In this document: one piece after another, positions 33,802-44,810 of the stretch
Layout of the letters: the number at the start of each line of letters is the position of its first letter
Position numbering within the stretch: position 1 is the stretch's first letter
Assembly (NCBI GenBank): GCA_016271365.2
Contig: CM028130.1
Span: 473,651,501 to 473,715,500 of the forward strand
Direction: 5' to 3'
Source: Neoceratodus forsteri
Lineage: Eukaryota; Chordata; Ceratodontiformes; Ceratodontidae
DNA length: 64,000 bases
The notes under the pieces: generated by a model
Database searches by the model: none
Told to the model about the DNA's origin: nothing
The model's input: the letters and a program-made list of their open reading frames with translations, nothing else
Made by a program: the position numbers and the translations under genes

Positions 33802-34525
33802 ATGAGAAGACAGAAAAATGCTCCAAAATCTGACTCTTCCAACTCATAGCCTTCTAAAGCAGCCAGTGCAGAGCCACTGACTCTGCCCCTTGGGAATTCA
33901 CCAGCCATGCATGAATTGCTGAAGTTCATAGTGAATGCCGTCACCAAAACCGTGAGCAGCATGGATAAAAAACCTGATTTGTATGTAGAGACTCAGAGGC
34001 TGGTCTCAGTGGAGACTAAAGTGGAAACTGTTGTGGAGCACAAGGAGGAAGTGAAGAAAAACTCAGAAAGCTGTTGTGGCTCCCATGGCCTCAGTTAAAG
34101 AAGAGGGACTGCTCCAATTGAAACTCAAACAGCTAGAAAATATTGCTCAGGCAGTCAATGTTTGTATTCTTGGGATTCCCAAAAATACTGAAGGAGAGGA
34201 TACTACTTATTTGGAAAGCTGGTTGCCAGAGGCACTTGGCTTGGGAATCCCCCCTGTAGTCATGAAAGCACACCCGATCATGCCTAGGAGAGCTTGTTCT
34301 TCTGAGGAAGGACCACGTACAGTACCTGTTAATGGTTACAGAGTCATCTAGGTGGAGAGACAAACTGCTGAGGACTGCATGTGCACAAGGCCCAGTTATT
34401 GATGGCAGCCACATTTTTTTTCTCCCCGGACTACTCCTTTGCAACCCATTCTAGGAGGAAGGCATTTGAAGGGGTAACTAAAATGTTGAAGGAGTTAGAA
34501 ATCCCTTTCAGACTTAGTTTTCTGG
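33802..34525 (+). pseudogene. Older L1/Tx1 ORF1 remnant, 5' part
   Basis: Starts MRRQKNAPKSDSSN at 33802. It continues through a coiled-coil-like stretch (VETKVETVVEHKEEVKK), then KLKQLENIAQAVNVCILGIP (degenerate RRM-start motif), YLESWLPEALGL, PRRACSS, and the C-terminal domain FFLPDYSFATHSRRKAFEGV and LEIPFRLSFL. Several stops and frame changes. It stops abruptly at 34525, where a younger L1 was inserted. The frame resumes at 46517 with RFSFLAWLQFS. Confidence 0.75.
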
Positions 34526-34599
34526 TGATCTTATTTTCCATCATAAAATGTTATATTACTTCATTTATCTTAAACTGAAAAGTTTTACTGTCCAATAAA

Positions 34600-35363
34600 T
34601 AATTATTAAACCTCCAAGATCTTTTTCCTCTTAAGAATTTACAGGGAAAGATAGCCAAAAAAGTGACTGGGCTATGGTCAGTCACCAGCCTAGTTTCTAT
34701 TGTGGCCTTGCACCCAAACAGTCTGCCAGCAAGTCTCTTGAAATAAAAACATAATCCAATCTTGAGTGCATATTATGACGTGCTAAAAAATAAGTATAAT
34801 CTTTGGAACCTCCATTCATAACCCTCCACCAATCTGCTAAATTATTTGTTTCCAAAAAGTTATTTAACATTCTGGTTTTATACATATCCCATTTACTGCT
34901 CTTAGAGGTCTTGTCCAATGTACTGTTCAGGGTGCAACTGAAGTCACTGGCCAAAATATAATAACCTCCTCCCCAAGTGAACATCATCTTATTCAATTCA
35001 ACTAAAAAGTCCCCAAATCCTTGAAATGGCGCATATACTGAACCAAAAAGTGTTACACTGGTTTAGTTCTGTGTTCACCAGAACCATTCTTCCTTTGTTG
35101 TTCTTTACTGAATATGATATCTTTCCTCCAAAACATTACCCAAATAAAATAGCTACTCCAGCACTTTTTTTACTGTCTCCTGAAGAGGAGAATATGCTCC
35201 CTTTCCACCTCTTTTTAAATTTATCTATTTCTGTTTCATTTAGAAATATCTCCTGTAACATCGAGACACTGGACTTGAATTTTTTTAACTAGGAAATACA
35301 TCTGGCTCTTTTAACGGGGCAATTTCACCCATTTACCATTCCATGAACATCCATTAACCCCAA
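34600..35363 (-). pseudogene. L1 ORF2 endonuclease domain (inverted half)
   Basis: Minus strand, starting at the DIRS border: a degraded start block with CPVKRARCIS, then FLNETEIDKFKKRWKGSIFS, SAGVAILFG, YYILASDFSCTLN (the GGDFN-like block), SRLDYVFISRDLL, TDHSPVTF and RSWRFNNYLLDSK. These are the apurinic-type endonuclease signatures, although the GGDFN acidic motif is altered to ASDFS. Multiple stops are present. It ends at the L1's outer border near 34526. Confidence 0.75.
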
Positions 35364-35580
35364 GAAAAAATTACTCACCTTAGTAATGTTGTTTCTTCTA
35401 ATGGAGTCTTGCTGTATTCTGACAATAGCAGTGAGTCCCAACCTTCGAACTACCCCGGAGATGAAAGAGTTAACTTTCCAAGCCAGGCATGGAATACTGA
35501 GCTCGAGCTCGGTTGAGACTCTGTCTGTTGCTGTTTGAACTCAAACTGTCAGATCTTTACGAGCTAAACTCACTGAGGTC
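35364..35580. repeat. Left inverted terminal repeat of DIRS (35364-41077)
   Basis: From GTCTTGCTGTATTCTGACAA (35406) for about 170 bp it is the inverted partner of 40905-41060, with about ten differences by eye. Both include GAGCTCGAGCTCGGTTG. The outer tip GAAAAAATTACTCACC is specific to this end. Confidence 0.9.
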
Positions 35581-35825
35581 CTGTGTGTAAGCTGTAAACC
35601 TACACTAGCCAACTGGCTACTAAATAAAATAACACATTTTTTGGTCCCAAAACAAAGACTCAAGTCAGGAAACCCAAAAAATGAAATAACACAACACCCA
35701 CTCACCCAAAGAAAAGAGGGTGGTGATAATAAAAAAGGTGGGGCACCTCCTGAGTGCCAACACTGCTACTGCCCACCCACATCCCAAAACAAAGGTTCTG
35801 AGAGATGGCAAGGCGGGGGGGAGGT

Positions 35826-35924
35826 CGGAATACAGCAAGACTACATTAGAGGAAACAACATTACTAAGGTGAGTAATTTTTTTCTTCAAACAACATGAAG
35901 TCTTGCTGTATTCTGACAATAGCA
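35826..35924. repeat. Internal complementary region of DIRS (35364-41077)
   Basis: 35826-35882 is the reverse complement of the left tip (35364-35420). 35884-35924 (TTCAAACAACATGAAGTCTT onward) is the reverse complement of the right tip (41037-41077). It lies between the recombinase gene and the left repeat, the standard DIRS position. Confidence 0.9.
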
Positions 35925-35962
35925 GACTACCAAGCAGTACCTCCATGGAGGAGGGACAGAAT

Positions 35963-37054
35963 CTACTTAGGAAATAGGCTCTGAAGCACAGCTATGCCAA
36001 ACCGAGCATCACTCCTAGCCTGGATATCCAGACAGTAATGCTTGGTAAAAGTGTGAACTGTTTTCCAGGTGGCTGCTTGACATATCTCTAAGATAGGAAT
36101 ATCCCTGGCAGTAGCCAGGGAAGTGGCTGTACCTCTGGTAGAGTGAGCCCTCAGGCCTGAGGGTGGAATCTTACCTAGTTTTTCATAGCAAAATTGAATG
36201 CAAGAGGCAATCCACCTGGCAATGGATCTTTTAGTGGCAGGTTTTCCTTTACCAACCTCACCATACGTGAGGAACAGTTGGAGGGAGTCAAACCTGTGAC
36301 CCTTGGTACGTTCTATGTAGTAGCTAAGGGCTCTTTTCACATCCAAGCTGTGCAACCTTCTCTCACCAGAGGAAGAATGGTCAGTGAAGTACACAGGAAG
36401 AGACATAGATTGGTTAAGGTAGAAGTCTGAAACCACCTTAGGCAAAAACTTCCTGTTAGTCCTGAGGACCACCTTATCTCTATGGAAAGAGATAAAATCA
36501 GGCTCCACTGACAGGGCTTGTAACTCACTTATGCGCCTGGCAGAAGTGATGGCCACCAGGAACACAGTTTTCCAAGTCAAGTACTTAAGCTCTGCTGAGG
36601 ACAAAGGCTCAAAAGGGGGTTGCATAAGCTGAGTAATGCAAACGTTAAGGTCCCAAGCAGGGGCAGGGTCCCTGAATGGCGGATTGGTATGAACCAATCC
36701 CTTGAAAATCTTGGAGAATACAGGGTGAGCTGAAAGAGAAGAGGGCTTACCTGCTGAAATAAAAGCAGAAACAGCTGCCAGATGCACCTTTAGTGTAGCT
36801 GGTCTGAGTCCCAAGCTATTCAGATGGACCATATAGTCAAGGACTGTGGGCAGGTCAGCAGACTCTGGGGAAATATGCTTCCCAGAGCACCATATGGAGA
36901 ATCTTTTCCATTTGGAATTATAAATAGTTCTGGTGGAAGGCTTCCTAGAAGCCTTTAGAATATCCAAAACACCTTGAGAGAGGTGTAAATCAGCAAACTC
37001 TAACTCTTCAAGAGCCAGGCCTTGAGATTGAGAGATTTGAGATTCGGGTACCAA
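35963..37054 (-). CDS. DIRS tyrosine recombinase
   Basis: An open frame of 363 codons. Its first codon is TTG, so the true start is uncertain and may lie in the overlapping upstream ORF. This lambda-integrase-type recombinase would insert the circular DNA intermediate. An N-terminal SAM-like DNA-binding part (residues about 30-140, RKPSTRTIYNSKWKRFSIWC) precedes the catalytic domain. That domain has the first Arg in ITSARRISELQAL, the H-x-x-R in LRAHSTRGTATS, and the last His and nucleophilic Tyr in TFTKHYCLD. All expected catalytic residues are present and no stop interrupts it. It overlaps the upstream RNase H ORF by about 55 bp in another frame, typical of DIRS. Confidence 0.9.
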   Translation of the reverse strand: MVPESQISQSQGLALEELEFADLHLSQGVLDILKASRKPSTRTIYNSKWKRFSIWCSGKHISPESADLPTVLDYMVHLNSLGLRPATLKVHLAAVSAFISAGKPSSLSAHPVFSKIFKGLVHTNPPFRDPAPAWDLNVCITQLMQPPFEPLSSAELKYLTWKTVFLVAITSARRISELQALSVEPDFISFHRDKVVLRTNRKFLPKVVSDFYLNQSMSLPVYFTDHSSSGERRLHSLDVKRALSYYIERTKGHRFDSLQLFLTYGEVGKGKPATKRSIARWIASCIQFCYEKLGKIPPSGLRAHSTRGTATSLATARDIPILEICQAATWKTVHTFTKHYCLDIQARSDARFGIAVLQSLFPK

Positions 37055-39107
37055 ACCCTCCCCTGAGCACAGGTTAACAGGTTGTAATTCCTGGGAAGAG
37101 ACAAGGGAAGGTGGACTGCTAAGGACAACAGGAGAGGGTACCAGGGCTGTCTGGCCCAGTCTGGAGCAATCAGAATCACTTTGCAGAGTTGAGACCTGAT
37201 CTTGATTAGCACTTTGAACAGGAGAGGGAAGGGGTTAAAAGCATACAGGAACTTCCATTCCCAATTGAGAACCAAGGCATCCAGGGAGACTGAGCCCAAC
37301 ACTGGGGGCCTGCAGCAAAACAAGGGAAGTTGGTGATTGTCTGGGGCTACAAAAAGATCTATCTGTGGGGTGCCCCATCTGGAGAAGATCACCTCCAAAA
37401 CCAGAGGATCCAGTGACCATTCGTGATGGCCCTGAGATATCCTGCTGAGAGCATCTGCCAGGACATTGTCCTTGCCTGGGAGGTGTACTGCTGAGAGGGA
37501 GGTGTTCAGGGAATAGGCCAGAGACCACAACATCACTACTTCTGTGCACAAGGCCGTAGACCGAGTGCCCCCTTGCTTGTTGATATACCACATTGTGGCG
37601 GTATTGTCTGTCCTGATCTGAATAACTTTGTTCTGAACAGACTTGGAAAAAGCTTGAAGTGCTAGAAACACTGCTCTGAGTTCCAACAGATTGATGTGAA
37701 GCAGAGATTCCTGAGGGGACCACAGCCCTTGGGTGGTCAAGTCTCCCAAGTGAGCCCCCAACCCCAAGAGGGAGGCATCTGTAGTAAGGATTAAAGAGTG
37801 AGACTGAGTGACAAAAGGAACTCCCTGTCTTAGATTGTTCTGATCCTGCTACCACTGCAAGGTCTGGATCAGGGTTCGAGTCACTGGTATCAGTTTGGTC
37901 AGATGGTCCTTTTTCTGAGACCAAAAGGCTCTCAAGTAGAACTGAATGTCCCTCATCTGAAATCTTGCTCCCTGCACCACTGCTGTAGAAGCAGTCATGT
38001 GCCCCAGCAGCTGCAGGAAATTCCTTGCTGGTCGAGACACCTGTAGGGTGAATGAAGAGGCCAGTGTGATAAGGGTCCTTGCCCTGTCCAGGGAAAGGAA
38101 GGCTCTGGCCTTTTCTGTATCTAGTTCTGCTCCTATAAAGGTGAGGAGCTGAACAGGCTCTAGAACTGATTTTGAAAGATTCAGAAGGAAGCCTAGAGAG
38201 GTAGCAGTTGCTGAGTTATCTGAAGGTGTAACTTGACTTGGTCTGGGGACTGCCCTACTATGAGCCAGTCATCCAGGTATGGAAAGACGGCAATCCTTTG
38301 CCTTCTTAGTGAAGCAACTACTACTGCCAGGCATTTTGTGAACACCCTTGGAGCAGAGGTTAGGCCGAAGTGCATTGCTCTGAATTGGTAATAGCCTGAG
38401 GACAGTTCGAACCTGAGGTACTTTCAATGGGAGCTTCTGATGAGAATATGGAAACAGGCATCCTTGAGGTCCAGGGAGACTAGCCAGTCCCCTGGCCTTA
38501 GAGAGGGTAGAATTATTCCCAGAGTCGCCATTTTGAATTTTGGCTTTAAAAGGTGCTTGTTTAAGTATCTGAGATCCAGGATGGGCCGCCATTCTCCTGT
38601 CTTTTTGAGGGTAAGGAAGTACCTGGAGTACAATCCTTTGCCTTGGTGTAGGGGTGGAACCCTTTACACAGCTCTGACAGCCAGGAGGGAAGAGACCTCT
38701 GCCTCTAGGGCAAGTGCCTCTGAGGGATTTGCAGGTGGAAAGGATCTGGTTTTCAGCTCTGGAAATGTTTTGAAGCTGAGAACCAGTCCCTGGCTTGCTA
38801 CTTCCAGGACCCATTTGTCTGATGTTAGAGACTTCCAGTCCTGGACAAAGTAAGCCAGCCTGCCCCCTACAGGTGGTGGAGAATCGGCCCTGGTAAACCC
38901 ATCAGGGTGCCTGTTTGGCAGGGGGTTTAGGCTGAGGGGTGGAAGCAGGTCTGCTTGTACCCCTTCTGCCTCTCCCTCTAAAGAACCCCCTCTGAGCATA
39001 GGCAGAAGAGGAGGCCTGGGCTTGGTAGAAAGGCCTATGAAAAGGCCTGCCCCTGTCCCTGGGATGCTGCCTCTGAAGAGTGGCTTGCCTTTCCTTGGCC
39101 TGGGCAC
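37000..39107 (-). pseudogene. pol: DIRS reverse transcriptase / RNase H / methyltransferase-like polyprotein
   Basis: Across frames on the minus strand: VGGRLAYFVQDWKSLTSDKW (39107-38664; entry block of DIRS RT), TGEWRPILDLRYLNKHLL, GDWLVSLDLKDACFHI (motif A, Asp), MHFGLTSAPRVFTK (motif B), and VFPYLDDWLIVGQS (motif C, YLDD). Then come the RNase H signatures LLELRAVFLAL and IRTDNTATMWYINKQGG (37767-37000) and DALSR. The tail QIDLFVAPDNHQLPLFCCRP matches the DIRS methyltransferase-like segment. Catalytic residues are visible, but frame breaks near 38650, 38400 and 37850 interrupt the chain. The protein would copy the RNA into the circular DNA intermediate. Confidence 0.88.
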
Positions 39108-40513
39108 TCCTATAGGTGGTCCTGTATTTATCCATTTTCTTCATGTAATTCTCTGTTTGCTCCCCAAACAGAGAATTACCCACAACAGGAAAATCCATGG
39201 CCTTAGTCTGGGTATCCTGCGACAGGCTAGTATATCTGAGCCAAGCCATTCTATGAAGTGCCACAGATGTAGCCATGACTCTAGATGAAACATCACTGGA
39301 GTCCACTGCAGCATGGAATTGCACCTTGGATGCCTCAATACCATCAGCAGCCACCTGCTCCAGCTCCTTGGCAAGCTGGCCAGGGACCTGTTTTGCTAAA
39401 GCCATGACAGTGTCCCATCTGGATTTCTGATACCTAGCTGTATAGGCCATATAATTGGCCTGCCTGAGTCCCAAGGATGCTGCCATGTACTGTTTCTTTG
39501 TCATGGCATCAATCCTCCTGGAGTCCTTGTCTGGGGGGTGTGAAGCCAAGGCAATATGAGCCTTATCACAGGCTGCAGCCTGCACTACCCCAACATGGCT
39601 GCATTGTTGTGTAAGGAACTCCGTATCTGAGCCTGACAGAGTATACCTCTTGTCCATTCTTTTAGCCACAGGAGGTATAGTATTAGGAGTTTTTAAAATC
39701 TTAAATGTCTGTTTCCCAAAAGATTTGTGTAAGGGAATAGACAGCCTCCTAGACTCTAGAATATCCATCATTTCCACATAGTCAGGCTCTTCCTGGTCAT
39801 CCACAGCTTCTTCCATAGGAAGCTGAAGGGTTTCGGCCACTTTCTTATAAAACATGAAATGGGAGGGACTCAAAGCCTAGGAGGAGACACTCCTGAAGGC
39901 CTGTCTGGGGAGATGTCCGGGTCAATGGGCACATCCAGACTTTCAAAACCACATTCACTTTCCTCATACTCCTCTTCCTCCTCCTCCAGTTCATAATATT
40001 CCTCTAAATCATAATCTTGAACCGGTGGAATCGGCCGAACCGAGCGCCTTCCTGATGGTGCCAGTTCGGTCGGAACCGGGGAAAGCGACTGCACAATTTT
40101 TATCGCTTTGGCTATTTCTTCAGTGGTTGAAGAAGAAACTTTTGGATCCACACCAGCTGATTTTTCCTTTCTTGTTCTCTTAGCCGGAACCGACTCCTCG
40201 GAATCGGTTCTCCTTTGGCCCGAAGAAGTTTCGCCCTGGTCAGAGGGCACTCCTTCAGGTTCGGTTTGAACCGAACCGGGCTGGCCATCGGGTCAGCGGA
40301 CTTTTTGGCCTCCCTTTCCCTGAGCCTACCAACTCTCTTCTCTAGGGTAGCTGCAGGAAAATTTTTACAAATCTGGCAGTCTGCATTGAGGTGGTCAAAC
40401 CCCAGACAATAAACACAGGTGGTGTGGGGGTCAGCCTTAGCAAAGACTTCCCCACACACACTACAGTGTTGAAACCCAGTGGGCCCAGTTTTTCTTTTGG
40501 GTTTCTCAGACAT
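38902..40513 (-). pseudogene. gag: DIRS Gag, two frame breaks
   Basis: The ATG at 40511-40513 gives MSEKPKRKTGPTGFQHCSVC. A Cys/His cluster follows (CSVCGEVF, then H-T-T-C-V-Y-C, F-D-H and C-Q-I-C), the same spacing as in gag-only copy 3. The middle part is acidic (YYELEEEEEEYEESE). The C-terminal core holds HPPDKDSRRIDAMTKKQYMA and SVALHRMAWLRYTSLS, and ends in an Arg/Gly-rich nucleic-acid-binding tail (FFRGRGRRGTSRP). Frame changes near 40230 and 39870 divide it into three open segments, so translation of full Gag would need them repaired. Total length is about 540 codons. Confidence 0.85.
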
Positions 40514-40904
40514 GGTGCCAGTCCTAACAAAACTTACCCTTTTAATGGCAATCCGCCAGGCAAGACCCTCTTATCGGTTCCTGACCGTGTTACGGGTTGT
40601 GGAAAAACCGTAATAAAATCCGTTTTTTTTAGAACCCATAAGAACCGGTAACCACACTCTAAAAGTAGAAATAAAGATTTTTACAACAACTTGATTGGTT
40701 CAAACCGAACCGATGAACCGTTTACAAGTTCCACACAGAATAGAAAACAATATAAACCTATACAGTACTCACGAATACCACAGACAGAGACTGAACCGAC
40801 AGGTTGCGGTTTAAATTCAGTCAAAAACCAAGAAAAGCGGTACTTTAACCGACAAATTGAACTGAGCAAAGGAGAAATCTCCAGAACGACTGTTCAGTGA
40901 GGCA

Positions 40905-41077
40905 GAGTAAAGAATCTGACGGTTTGAGTTCAAACAGCAGCAGACAGAGTCACAACCGAGCTCGAGCTCAGCGTTCCATGCCTGGCATGGAAAGTTAACT
41001 CTTTCATCTCCGGGGCAGTTCGAAGGTTGGGACTCACTGCTATTGTCAGAATACAGCAAGACTTCGTGTTGTTTGAA
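40905..41077. repeat. Right inverted terminal repeat of DIRS (35364-41077)
   Basis: Inverted partner of 35405-35580. The tip is CAAGACTTCGTGTTGTTTGA, and the L1 sequence resumes near 41078. Confidence 0.9.
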
Positions 41078-41419
41078 TCATTATTACTGTTTTTTTTATT
41101 TGCATTTTTCTGTCTCTGTAGTATTTGTTATAACCAAACTTCCTTGTTTTCCCATATGCATATCTTAATCCCCTGGACCCTCCCCCCATTGGTGTCAGAA
41201 GCTGGTTCGGCACCTTCCCTAACATCTTGGGGTGATTTGCTGGTGGCACACTAGTCCCCCTGCGTCATTGGTTCTTCCCTTTAACCACTACTTCATCTTA
41301 CTAATTCTTTCCCATCATTCCATTTTTTTTAATTCAAGGTATATGGTTCAATTATTCAGTTTCTCATTCATGATTTTTAACCATCTTCGTAATTAGTAAA
41401 GACAGATGGTAATCTAATT

Positions 41420-42403
41420 TTTAAATCAGTAATTGCTTCAGATACAGAATTGTAGTATAGCACTTGGCTATTTAGCAACACTTTAAATTTGGAGGGAAAA
41501 ATTACATAGGCCTTAATGCCCTCCTTCCAAAGTTTCTGTTGCACCCCTCCAGATCATTTCCTTTGGTTCCATAGGGCCTTCAAAAAGTCATTTTTGAAAT
41601 ACACATTCTGTTCTCCATATATACATTTCCCTTTAGTATAGTAGGCTTTCATTACTGTATCTTTTCCTATTGTGGTTAACAATTTAACAATTACAGAGCT
41701 TGTTTTTTTTTCTTGATCATCCTCTTTTATTTTGCCCCTAACCAGTGTACCTGGTTAATGAATGGCACTTCTTTGGTAGAGCCCAATACGGTTCCTCAAA
41801 AAGATCAGATATAATGTCCACCAGAGGTTGTTCAATTTCCCGTACTGGAAGGATTCCAAAAATTCTAATATTGTTCCTTCTGTCTCTATTCTTTTGATCA
41901 TCCACCTTCCATTTAAGCACTTCCTGCTGTTTTCCTATGTCTTTAACCTGAGTAACTGATATAGGCAATTTATCTTTGATTTCTGATTGTCTTTTTTCCA
42001 TTTCAGTTATTCGATTTAAACCTTCATTTAAACTTCCATCCAGCTTTTGAATGTTATCAGAGGAGCTTTTAGTGAATCTGGAAGTTGTTGGAGTTTGCCC
42101 ATTGTGTCCTGTAGTAGATTCACCTGTTCCAGCAATGTTTGGGCCCATTTTGGGGGGTCTTCATGATTGTCCTTACTTTGACCCATATCTTGTATTGACT
42201 TTCTACTTGTTGAACTTTCAGCCCCCCACCTGTCATTAACTCATCCTCTGGTCCTGATAAGGGGTCGTTTGGTATTTTCAGGTCTGTGTTATCTTTTTTT
42301 CTGAAAGATCTTTATTTTTAGAAAGGGCTACAGTAGTTTTAGCTGCTGCAGCTGCCCCTTTTACCCTTCGATCCTTTTGGGGTTTTGGGTTTGATTTAGG
42401 AGG
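41420..42403 (-). pseudogene. L1 ORF1 (inverted half), degraded
   Basis: Minus-strand ATG at 42401-42403: MPPKSNPKPQKDRRVKG. Then comes an Ala/Lys-rich stretch, a coiled coil (SSDNIQKLDGSLNEGLNRIT and on, 41738-42148), and the core-opening NRDRRNNIRIFGILPV, the family hallmark. Downstream are decayed blocks (FQK-LFEGP near 41590). Frame breaks near 42278 and 41738 inactivate it. It belongs to the younger L1 whose 5' half is inverted. Confidence 0.75.
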
Positions 42404-43259
42404 CATTTTGGTTTTTTTAAGACCTTCTATGGCATAGCAGTTCTTAAATGGAAGTTTTGCCAAATGAATTTTTTATTTTTAAACTCAAGTGTTTTTCAGA
42501 GTCAGCTGAACTGTTTGGAGATGAAAACTGGGATGTACTTTTCTCTTTAGAATTCTGAAATAACTTTGAAAGTCTTTTTTCCTTTAACTCTGGTTCTTGA
42601 TCATCCCACATAAGTAATATACCAATTTGTAGAGTTTCCAAGCTTCAATAAGGTTGATAAAATGAATGGATGAAACTCCTGCCACCTGTATCAATTCATA
42701 CCAGTCTCTGCCAGACCTGCTCCTTGTAATAAACACTTAATATTTATTTTCCTTGTCATGATAGTTATGAAGGTATAGTTTTGTGTAATTTATACTTAGC
42801 TGAATATGAAAGTTTAGTTCTGTCCCTTATGCCTTTATGATCCGAAGTCCCAGATGGTAATTGTGTGGATCTCTCGGGGTTTGCTATGGGTCTGGTCCAT
42901 AACATGGAGTAATGGTCAAATCAGGCCCAGCATCATTAGATTTTTATTGTTGTTGTTGCTGAAGAGGCTCCTAAAATCAGTGGCAAACATGCAATGCTGC
43001 AAAGGCTGTATTGTCCAATGGACAAAATCTGAGTGACTATTCAGACCACCACTTAGTAGCCCAAAAGCATTCTCAGTGGTGTTGGCAGACACTAAGTTAA
43101 ATGTTTCCCTATTCCTAAAAAGAGGTTTACACACTTGGTGTTCATCGAGACCAAAAGGAAAAAAGAAAGAAAATCCAAGCGTGGACATCGTAACCTGCAC
43201 AGTCTTCTTTCTAAAAACTAGTTTACATCTGCTTAAATCTATTACCCATTTGCTATGGT
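42404..43259. other. L1 5' region and inversion junction; no gene
   Basis: 42404 to about 42850 should be the inverted L1 5' UTR. The switch to plus-strand L1 sequence lies between about 42850 and 43270. The minus-strand frame over 42916-43200 contains FNLVSANTTENAFGLLS, faintly like a Harbinger transposase, but nothing else supports that. Confidence 0.4.
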
Positions 43260-44767
43260 ACTAAGCTTTTTTACCAACTTCCTGCAGTTTCACTATTCGG
43301 TCAATCAATCACTGAAGTCCTCTGCTTCAGTTCCATGATTGAATGTTGGGATGCCTTTAAGGCTACATTGAGGGGGGTAATTATCTCTGAGTCATCTTGG
43401 ATGAATAAACAAAAAACAAAAATGAAACAAGAAGTAGAAAGCAAAATCAGTTTTTTGGAATTGGCAGTGAAAGGAGGTGACTCCACAAAGGAGCAAGAAC
43501 TTCTGGATCTTAAAAAATGGTGGGATCTATGGAATATTTTTAGATAAAAAAGGGTTGGGCAAAAAATGCATGGAATTGGAAGATAAATAATGAAATAGTG
43601 GGGAAAAAACTTGCCAAAAGACTACAATATCTTGGAAAGTAAAAAACAGAAATAGTTACAATTCAGAAATCAGATGGGAAGATGCTTACAGACCAGAAAC
43701 TGATTATGGCAGAATTAGCACACTTCTATGCATCATTATATGCCTTAGATTATTCTCTGCTCTCAAGAAGAGTTAGAATATTATGGCATTTTAGTAACTA
43801 AAAAATGATCAATCCCTGAATCACAAAAACTTGTTACTCCGATAACATCTCAAGAAATTAAAGAAATGTTGTATCAAATGGCTAAATCAAAGGCACTGAA
43901 CATGGACGGGTTTACTTTAGAAATGTTTATATCTTTTGAAACTGAGTTGGTACCATATTTAAATGTTATTTAATCAAATTTTGATTTCTCAAAAAAATCC
44001 CAGATTCATTTTCACATGCATGCATTTCTGTAATCCCAAAACCAGAAAAAGATCATAAAAAATAGAAAACTATAGACCAATAGTGATTTTAAACATTGAT
44101 TATAAAATATTTGCTAAAATATGAAATAATAGAATGCTGCCTACCCTTAAAAATTTAATACACAGTAATCATTCAGGTTTTGTTCCAGGTAAAATAATTC
44201 AAACAGGGTTGCTTAAAGTGCAATTTATGATGGAACATCTGGAAAAAAAGAAAGAACCAGCAGCAAGTGCCACCAAGGCTTTTGATATGATAGAATGGGT
44301 ATATCTTTTTTATATTTTGAAGTCATGTGGCTATCTGCAAGCATTTATTCAAGTTTTAAAGACACTATATAATAAACCAATAGCTCAGATCAAGATAAAT
44401 GCTGAACTTTCAGAGTCAATTGTATTACAGACAGGCGTTCGACAGGGTTGCCCCCGACCCCAACTTTATTCATATTAGGATGGGAATCCTTGTTAAATGA
44501 AATAAGGGGGACTAAAACAATTAAAGGAATAGTAATGGGAGAGGAAGAGGTGAAACTAAATGCATTTGCAGATGATGTTTGTTTAACTTTACAGAACTCT
44601 GCAGAAAGCATTAGGGCAGCAATGATCATTATTGCAAAGTTTTCTAAGGTAGCCGGATATTAGATTAATCAAAATAAAACAGACACAGTACTTTTCCACT
44701 TGTCAGATCACATACAAATTCAGAATATTTTAAATGCAAATATCAGGAACAAAGGTATAAGATATTT

Positions 44768-44810
<43 letters not shown>

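Larger units (their letters stand above)
35364..41077 (-). mobile_element. DIRS tyrosine-recombinase retrotransposon, near complete
   Basis: About 5.7 kb on the minus strand: gag (38902-40513), reverse transcriptase/RNase H/methyltransferase-like ORF (about 37000-39107), tyrosine recombinase (35963-37054). It has inverted terminal repeats of about 170 bp (35405-35580 and 40905-41060), and an internal complementary region at 35826-35924. DIRS elements integrate by tyrosine recombination from a circular intermediate and make no target duplication. None is visible here. It lies inside the minus-oriented L1 at the start of that element's endonuclease region. Its terminal repeats do not resemble those of the gag-only copies, so it is not obviously their partner. 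Confidence 0.92.

Noticed and set aside
42916..43200. Possible Harbinger transposase fragment on minus (ENAFGLLS)
   Set aside because: A single short resemblance with no DDE residues or terminal repeats. Position at the L1 inversion junction makes filler sequence equally likely.
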